From the NCBI RefSeq assembly GCF_000383415.1, contig NZ_KB911261.1, positions 124,001 to 188,000 of the forward strand: a stretch of 64,000 bases of DNA, read 5' to 3'. This DNA comes from Hyphomicrobium zavarzinii ATCC 27496 (GTDB taxonomy: Bacteria; Pseudomonadota; Alphaproteobacteria; Rhizobiales; Hyphomicrobiaceae). The notes under the pieces are model-generated. The model saw only the letters and a program-made list of their open reading frames with translations, had not been told where the DNA came from and ran no database searches. This document shows, in pieces, positions 59,930 through 64,000 of this stretch; the first letter of the stretch is position 1; each line of letters begins with the position of its first letter. Both the position numbers and the translations under genes were made by a program.

Positions 59930-60931
59930 ATGGACGCGGCGTGCGAGTTTGCCTTCACCCGCGATGATGGGGTTGCGCTCGCGCTTCCGCGCTCCTTCGA
60001 ATGCCCACTGCTGTCCCGTACCGTCCACACCTCCACGCGGCCTCGCGCCGCCATCGCCACGTCCGGCGTTCTTTCGTTTTCGTTGCATGCGCTGGCTGCG
60101 CTCGCGCTCATGATGACGTGGGAGCGTAACGAACTCGGCGTTCTGCAACAGCCGACCGAGGCCATCAGCATCGAGTTCATCGCGAGCCCCGTTCTCGAGC
60201 AGGCTCTCGTCGACGTGACCCAGACACAGAGCGGCGAGACGGCTTCCGTCGCGCAGCAGGCGGGCGCGGAGACCGAAAGCGCCGCCGCCTCCACCGCGGA
60301 GGAGGTCAAAGCCGAGGAGACGCTCAAGGCCGAGCCGGTGACAGACGCTCTGCATCCGTCTGTCCCTCCCGTGCCCTTCGCGCAAGCGGTCGAGCCTTCC
60401 GACACAGTGATTGCGGGAACCGCGGAGGTGGAGGACAGCCTTCCTCCCCCGGCAGCTGAGGAGAAGCGGACCGAGCGGGAAGAGGAGAAGAAACCTGCGC
60501 GCGAGGAGCAGGAGAAACCAAAAAAGAAAGCCGAGAAAGCTTCGGAAAAGCCCAAGCAGCCCACGCAGAAGGCCGAGACCGATCCGAGCAAGAAGGGTGG
60601 CGCCGCCTCGCGCGCCAGCAGCTCGACGAAGGCGGGATCCGGACGTGTGTCGGCGAGCTCAGGCGACATCGCGGGTTATGCTGCCCGCGTGCGCGCCCGC
60701 GTTGCCGGTAATCGCCCGTCGAGCGGCGGAAAAAAAGGAACCGTCGTGGTGTCGTTCGGCGTCTCGTCTTCAGGCGGGCTGACGTATGTGCGTCTTGGGA
60801 GATCCTCCGGCGTGCCGGCTCTGGACCAGGCCGTGCTTTCGGCCGTGCGGCGCGCCGCTCCGTTCCCGCCGCCGCCGGCGGGCACACCGTCGAGTCGGCT
60901 CGGGTTCGCGGTGCCGTTCTACTTCCGCTGA
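59930..60931 (+). CDS. tonB: TonB energy-transducing protein
   Basis: This 333-residue TonB links inner-membrane energy to outer-membrane receptors. It has an N-terminal anchor after about 40 cytoplasmic residues (ATSGVLSFSLHALAALALMM, with the conserved SxxxH pattern S-L-H), a long Pro/Glu/Lys-rich periplasmic spacer (residues 120-235), and a TonB C-terminal domain: GYAARVRARVAGNRP, GTVVVSFGVSSSGGLTYVRL, SGVPALDQAVLSAVRRAAPFPPPP, FAVPFYFR. The ATG at 59930 follows GAGG. No exbB or exbD is nearby, so ExbBD must be encoded elsewhere. It may also serve the receptors at 45922 and 48838. Confidence 0.93.
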   Translation: MDAACEFAFTRDDGVALALPRSFECPLLSRTVHTSTRPRAAIATSGVLSFSLHALAALALMMTWERNELGVLQQPTEAISIEFIASPVLEQALVDVTQTQSGETASVAQQAGAETESAAASTAEEVKAEETLKAEPVTDALHPSVPPVPFAQAVEPSDTVIAGTAEVEDSLPPPAAEEKRTEREEEKKPAREEQEKPKKKAEKASEKPKQPTQKAETDPSKKGGAASRASSSTKAGSGRVSASSGDIAGYAARVRARVAGNRPSSGGKKGTVVVSFGVSSSGGLTYVRLGRSSGVPALDQAVLSAVRRAAPFPPPPAGTPSSRLGFAVPFYFR

Positions 60932-60952
60932 CGCCGCCTCCGCTGAGGACGC

Positions 60953-61288
60953 TTACATATCGAGCTTAGGCACGTTCTCGGGCAGCACGCCCTCCGGGAG
61001 ACAGGGGCGGGCTGTGGCCTTGCAGTAGAAGGTTCCATCGCCACCCTTGCTGCATTCCAGCCCGCGGTCGTCGGCATTGTCCCAGCTTTCGTATCCACGG
61101 CCGAGCGAGCCGGCGCGCGACGACCACCAGTTCTGGGCCGCTTGTGCGGCTTCCTCCTGCGTGGAACCCGACGACTTTCCACCCTCCACAGGATCTCCGC
61201 AGAACTTTCCGGCCTCTGCGGCCGCGGACGAGAGGATGATCAGCGCCGCCGCAAGCGCTGGCGCCCTCAGGCGTGATCCGAATTGCAT
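60953..61288 (-). CDS. Small secreted four-cysteine protein
   Basis: This 111-residue protein has a signal peptide (MQFGSRLRAPALAAALIILSSAAAEA) and a mature domain with four cysteines (FCGDP, LECSKG, FYCKATARPC), probably two disulfides, and a WDNADDRG segment. The ATG at 61288 starts the signal peptide; the longer frame adds an unlikely basic leader. It is the last minus-strand gene after the mxa-linked YVTN gene, 44 bases from it, and may be in the same transcript. I do not recognise a family. Confidence 0.72.
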   Translation of the reverse strand: MQFGSRLRAPALAAALIILSSAAAEAGKFCGDPVEGGKSSGSTQEEAAQAAQNWWSSRAGSLGRGYESWDNADDRGLECSKGGDGTFYCKATARPCLPEGVLPENVPKLDM

Positions 61289-61332
61289 GCGCCGCTTTCT
61301 CCCTCGTTTGTCATTTTTTCTTTTCGCCTTCG

Positions 61333-62301
61333 TCACGGATCTCGCGCGATCACAACCGATCGCGGACCGCCGGGGCATTTGATGCGGCGAATTTCCTTGA
61401 GGCTTGCGAGATCCAGCACCGAGACATCATCCGAGAACCAGTTGGCGACATATGCGAAATGGCCACTGGCGTCGATCACGATGCCTTCGGGATATCCGCC
61501 GACACGAACGCCCGGACGAGGGGCACCGCCAGCCTCCAGGACCGCGACCGTGCTGCTCTGCTGATTGGTGACCAGCACGCGGGCGCCATCGGGCGTCACC
61601 GCCGCGCCGTAAGGCATTGCGCCGCTCTTGATCGTCTCGACCACGGCCAGCGCAGCGGTATCGATCACGGAAACGGAGCCGCCCTGCACGTTGCCGACGT
61701 AGAGGCGCTTGGCATCCGGCGAGAGCGCCATCGCGAAAGGCGCCCGCCCCACCGCGATGGTGGCGACCACCTCGAGATCGGAGGCCCGTATTACGCTGAC
61801 GCTGTCGCTCTCACGATTGGCGACGAACAGCGTCGTCTCGTCGGGCGTGAGAAGAACGTGGGCCGGTGCACGCCCGACTTTCACGATACGAGGCTGTGTC
61901 GCGCCGTTATCGGAAGGCTCCAGGACGGCGACGTCTGCGCCGTTCCAATCCGCGACGTAAATGCGTCCATTCCCGGCGACGGCGATGCCGAACGGTGAGC
62001 CGGGGACGCTGATGGTGCGGAGAACCCTCTGCCCGCCGAGGCTCACCACCGATATTTTTCCGAGATCGGGGTGAGTGACGTAGGCCAGCTTGCTGTCTCG
62101 CGAGAACGTCAAGGCCGCGGGCGCCTTTTCGAGCGCGACAGACGCGCCGAGCTGATGCGTCGCAAGATCTATCTCGGTCAGCTTGGCGCCTGTCTGGCTC
62201 AACACGTAGAGCTTCTCTGCCCCGAGAGACGCGCTCGCAAAGGCCAGCCATGTCACGAGCATGGCAGCCACGGCGCTCCCTCGGAGGCAGAGAAATCTCA
62301 T
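61333..62301 (-). CDS. Periplasmic YVTN beta-propeller protein
   Basis: The 322-residue product has a signal peptide (MRFLCLRGSAVAAMLVTWLAFASASLGA) and about seven YVTN-type beta-propeller blades: KLAYVTHPDLGKISVVSL, GRIYVADWNGADVAVLEP, TLFVANRESDSVSVIRA, RLYVGNVQGGSVSVIDT, RVLVTNQQSSTVAVLE, FAYVANWFSDDVSVLDL. Such propellers act as binding platforms and occur with quinoprotein dehydrogenases. It follows mxaD by 22 bases, so it probably belongs to the methanol oxidation operon and may bind the dehydrogenase or its partners. No catalytic or cytochrome motif is seen. Confidence 0.82.
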   Translation of the reverse strand: MRFLCLRGSAVAAMLVTWLAFASASLGAEKLYVLSQTGAKLTEIDLATHQLGASVALEKAPAALTFSRDSKLAYVTHPDLGKISVVSLGGQRVLRTISVPGSPFGIAVAGNGRIYVADWNGADVAVLEPSDNGATQPRIVKVGRAPAHVLLTPDETTLFVANRESDSVSVIRASDLEVVATIAVGRAPFAMALSPDAKRLYVGNVQGGSVSVIDTAALAVVETIKSGAMPYGAAVTPDGARVLVTNQQSSTVAVLEAGGAPRPGVRVGGYPEGIVIDASGHFAYVANWFSDDVSVLDLASLKEIRRIKCPGGPRSVVIARDP

Positions 62302-62323
62302 GATCGCACTCCGATGCTTTGTC

Positions 62324-62860
62324 TCAGCCGCTGCCCTCGACCTTGGCCTTGAGGCCCTTCAGGCCTTCCTGAAGGAACTCGGTCATGGCTTTTACGGCAG
62401 CTTCGTCGTTCAGGTTCTCGGGCGGGAAGTTGCTGGTATCGCCGCGGTAGAAGCGGCCGATCCAGGTCACCTCGCTGCCGTCTCCGGACGGGGTCACCGC
62501 AATGGTTGCCGAGTAGAAGCTCACGGGCAGCGCTTCCAGGTTCTCGGTCGAGAGGCGATAGCCGTAGGACATGGTGTCGGCGCTGTATTCGTCGAGGCCT
62601 TCGACGAGCACCTTCCCGTTCTTCAACGTGATGGAGCGGCTTGCGCCAGAGTCGTTGCCGCCAGTGGCCTCGGTCTTGGTGATGCCGGGGTTCCAGCTCA
62701 CGTCGGCGAACTCCTTCAGCGCGGCCCAGACCTTCGCGGGCGGAGCTGCGATCGTGATCTTCTCCTCCGCCTTCTGAGGGGTGGGGCCGTGCGCAAGAGC
62801 CGGAGCTGTTGCGCCGATCCACAGGGCGAGAACGCCCATCACGCGTGCGAACAGTGTCAT
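62324..62860 (-). CDS. mxaD: MxaD-like SRPBCC protein of methanol oxidation
   Basis: This 178-residue periplasmic protein has a signal peptide (MTLFARVMGVLALWIGATAPALAHG) and an SRPBCC/polyketide-cyclase-like domain (KITIAAPPAKVWAALKEFADVSWNPGI, FYSATIAVTPSGDGSEVTWIGRFYRG). MxaD in Methylobacterium supports electron flow between methanol dehydrogenase and cytochrome cL. The preceding mxaL gene and the order K-L-D support the call. The ATG at 62860 follows AGGA by five bases; an upstream TTG overlapping mxaL is an alternative. Confidence 0.85.
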   Translation of the reverse strand: MTLFARVMGVLALWIGATAPALAHGPTPQKAEEKITIAAPPAKVWAALKEFADVSWNPGITKTEATGGNDSGASRSITLKNGKVLVEGLDEYSADTMSYGYRLSTENLEALPVSFYSATIAVTPSGDGSEVTWIGRFYRGDTSNFPPENLNDEAAVKAMTEFLQEGLKGLKAKVEGSG

Positions 62861-62880
62861 TGTCATCCTCGTGTTGCTTT

Positions 62881-63909
62881 TCAAATTCCGAGCGGTGTTG
62901 GGCGTGTCAAATCTTTCGTGCGATCCGCCCTGCGGGTGGCGGCCTCCTTGAGATCCCTGCGTAGTTGCGCAAGGCGCGGTATGGCGTAGAGCCCGACCAG
63001 GAGCGCGAGAGCCAGGGCTGCGGGAACAGGGCGAATGTCGACCGAGACCTCCACCGGGCGGGTGTGGGCGTGCGATGCGATCGCGCCCAGAACGTCTTTG
63101 GTGTCGACCAGATCAGCGTGGGCGAGGCCGGCCTTGGCCGACAGGCTGTCGAGGTGCTCACTGCGAACGGACGTCAGATGCTCCTCGCCTTTCTGCACAT
63201 CGGTGCCGAAGGGCGCCCATTTGGGATGGTAACCGGGCCGCAAATGGGCGTCCGGCGGAGGCGGACCGGAGTGATTTTCCTGCGGCACATCCATGGGGCC
63301 GTAAGTTCCGATCTCGTTGCCCTCGTCGTCGTACTTCGGCATCGGCACCTTGTCCTTGCCGCCGATACCGAGCACGAGACCCATCACCTTTCCGGGTGTG
63401 CCCTCGAAATCCGGAATGCCGCCGCCGGGCGGAAGAGGAGGCGCTTCATGGCCGTCGGTCACAAACAGCAGGTCGGCCTTGAGATCGTCCGCGATGGCGA
63501 CGGCGCTGTAGAAGCCTTTGGAGACCATGCTGTCCCCTTCCCAGGCCATCCGCCAGTCGAGGTTCTGGATCGCGGTCTCGATCGGCGCGAAATTCTCGCA
63601 GACCTCCACGGGATTGAAGAGCAGGAACGAGCGGCGCTCGGTGAAGACGCCGAGACCGAGGCGCGACTGACAGGGAAGCGTGGCGAGCAGCCGCTCCAGC
63701 GCGTCCTTCGATGCCTCGAGGCGGCTCACCGGCTTCCCCGATACGGTCATGTCGCGGGTGTTCATGCTACCCGTGATGTCGACCACGGCGACGATATCGT
63801 AGGCGTTGCGCGTCAGCTTGATGCGCGGAAGGATCATCGCGAGCACAGTCAAGACGAGTGCCGCGAGCAAGACCCAGAAGCGCACATCCTCCAATCGCTC
63901 ACGCATCAT
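62881..63909 (-). CDS. mxaL: MxaL-like von Willebrand factor A protein
   Basis: The 342-residue product has an N-terminal membrane segment (FWVLLAALVLTVLAMILP), a VWA domain with metal site VVDITGSMNTRD, LGLGVFTER and DLLFVTDGHE, and a C-terminal membrane anchor (ALALALLVGLYAIPRLA) with a basic cytoplasmic tail. MxaL, with MxaA, C, K, is needed for calcium insertion into methanol dehydrogenase. Position before mxaD distinguishes it from MxaC. Its ATG overlaps the upstream stop codon. Confidence 0.87.
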   Translation of the reverse strand: MMRERLEDVRFWVLLAALVLTVLAMILPRIKLTRNAYDIVAVVDITGSMNTRDMTVSGKPVSRLEASKDALERLLATLPCQSRLGLGVFTERRSFLLFNPVEVCENFAPIETAIQNLDWRMAWEGDSMVSKGFYSAVAIADDLKADLLFVTDGHEAPPLPPGGGIPDFEGTPGKVMGLVLGIGGKDKVPMPKYDDEGNEIGTYGPMDVPQENHSGPPPPDAHLRPGYHPKWAPFGTDVQKGEEHLTSVRSEHLDSLSAKAGLAHADLVDTKDVLGAIASHAHTRPVEVSVDIRPVPAALALALLVGLYAIPRLAQLRRDLKEAATRRADRTKDLTRPTPLGI

Positions 63910-64000
63910 GGAAGCCCCTTCGGCACACCGGGAAGATCGGTCCACAGGCGCTTCGGCGCATCCGGCGGCACATCCTCGCCTTCCTGCTCGTAGCCCGGGA
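63906..64000 (-). CDS. mxaK: C-terminal fragment, probably MxaK
   Basis: Only the last 30 codons are in the window, ending KRLWTDLPGVPKGLP. The stop overlaps the mxaL start (ATGATG). In methylotrophs the gene before mxaL is mxaK, a small accessory protein of methanol dehydrogenase maturation, so this is the likely identity. The fragment alone is too short to confirm it. Confidence 0.55.
   Translation of the reverse strand, partial: PGYEQEGEDVPPDAPKRLWTDLPGVPKGLP

Noticed and set aside
1-64000. Mobile elements, prophage, CRISPR arrays, tRNA or rRNA genes
   Set aside because: No transposase or integrase reading frame, no regularly spaced repeats, and no tRNA-like or rRNA segments were recognised.

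Overview
The window is high-GC DNA with no rRNA, tRNA, insertion sequence or CRISPR array that I can see. Gene content points to a methylotrophic alphaproteobacterium of the order Hyphomicrobiales, probably Hyphomicrobium-like. It holds a complete trimethylamine/TMAO/dimethylamine oxidation operon, the tail of a methanol dehydrogenase accessory (mxa) operon, a rhizobial-type hmuPTUV heme locus, and PRC-barrel, DUF892 and MASE1-kinase genes common in that order. The genus is inferred from gene content only.

Layout. (1) 1-4168, minus strand: sulfonate uptake and desulfonation operon ssuADCB followed by a flavin reductase cut by the window edge. Divergent from it, 4533-7279 carries an AprA/AsfA-like flavoprotein and a HEAT-repeat protein. 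(2) 7388-7770: a SugE/Gdx-type SMR exporter with a candidate guanidine-II riboswitch leader. (3) 7907-17550, minus strand: APC permease, dmmABCD, tmm and tdm. Together these would take trimethylamine to TMAO, then dimethylamine, then methylamine, with formaldehyde going to tetrahydrofolate. The divergent side carries an unknown protein and a FadR-type regulator; the shared intergenic region has helically phased repeats. A convergent gene encodes a binding protein without a signal peptide. (4) 21392-27429: CBS-domain protein and a homodimeric-type pyruvate dehydrogenase operon (aceE-aceF-lpd).

(5) 27500-31181: PRC-barrel protein, zinc-ribbon metallopeptidase, alpha/beta hydrolase, EF-hand protein. 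(6) 31525-37047: trehalose block, GH15 hydrolase, otsA, PfkB kinase, otsB. (7) 37139-43258: assorted envelope and stress genes (small basic secreted protein, matrixin-like protease, PRC-barrel, beta-barrel protein, a circularly permuted ROK-type protein, two DUF892 ferritin-like proteins, a 25-residue membrane peptide). (8) 43371-51258: FixJ-like regulator and MASE1 histidine kinase, divergent from two tandem paralogous TonB-dependent receptors of unknown substrate.

(9) 51353-60931: metY, then the heme locus. hmuP-hmuT-hmuU-hmuV run on the minus strand; hmuR, an IsdG-type heme monooxygenase, hutX, an unknown CxxC protein and tonB run on the plus strand. hmuS is absent. (10) 60953-64000, minus strand: tail of the mxa operon (mxaK fragment, mxaL, mxaD) followed by a YVTN beta-propeller and a small Cys-containing secreted protein.

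The common theme is a C1 and organosulfur/organonitrogen lifestyle with strong investment in outer-membrane metal/heme uptake. The strongest leads for something less described are the permuted ROK protein, the regulatory region and intra-operon hairpin of the methylamine operon, the flavoprotein-HEAT pair without its usual ferredoxin, and the kinase/receptor locus.
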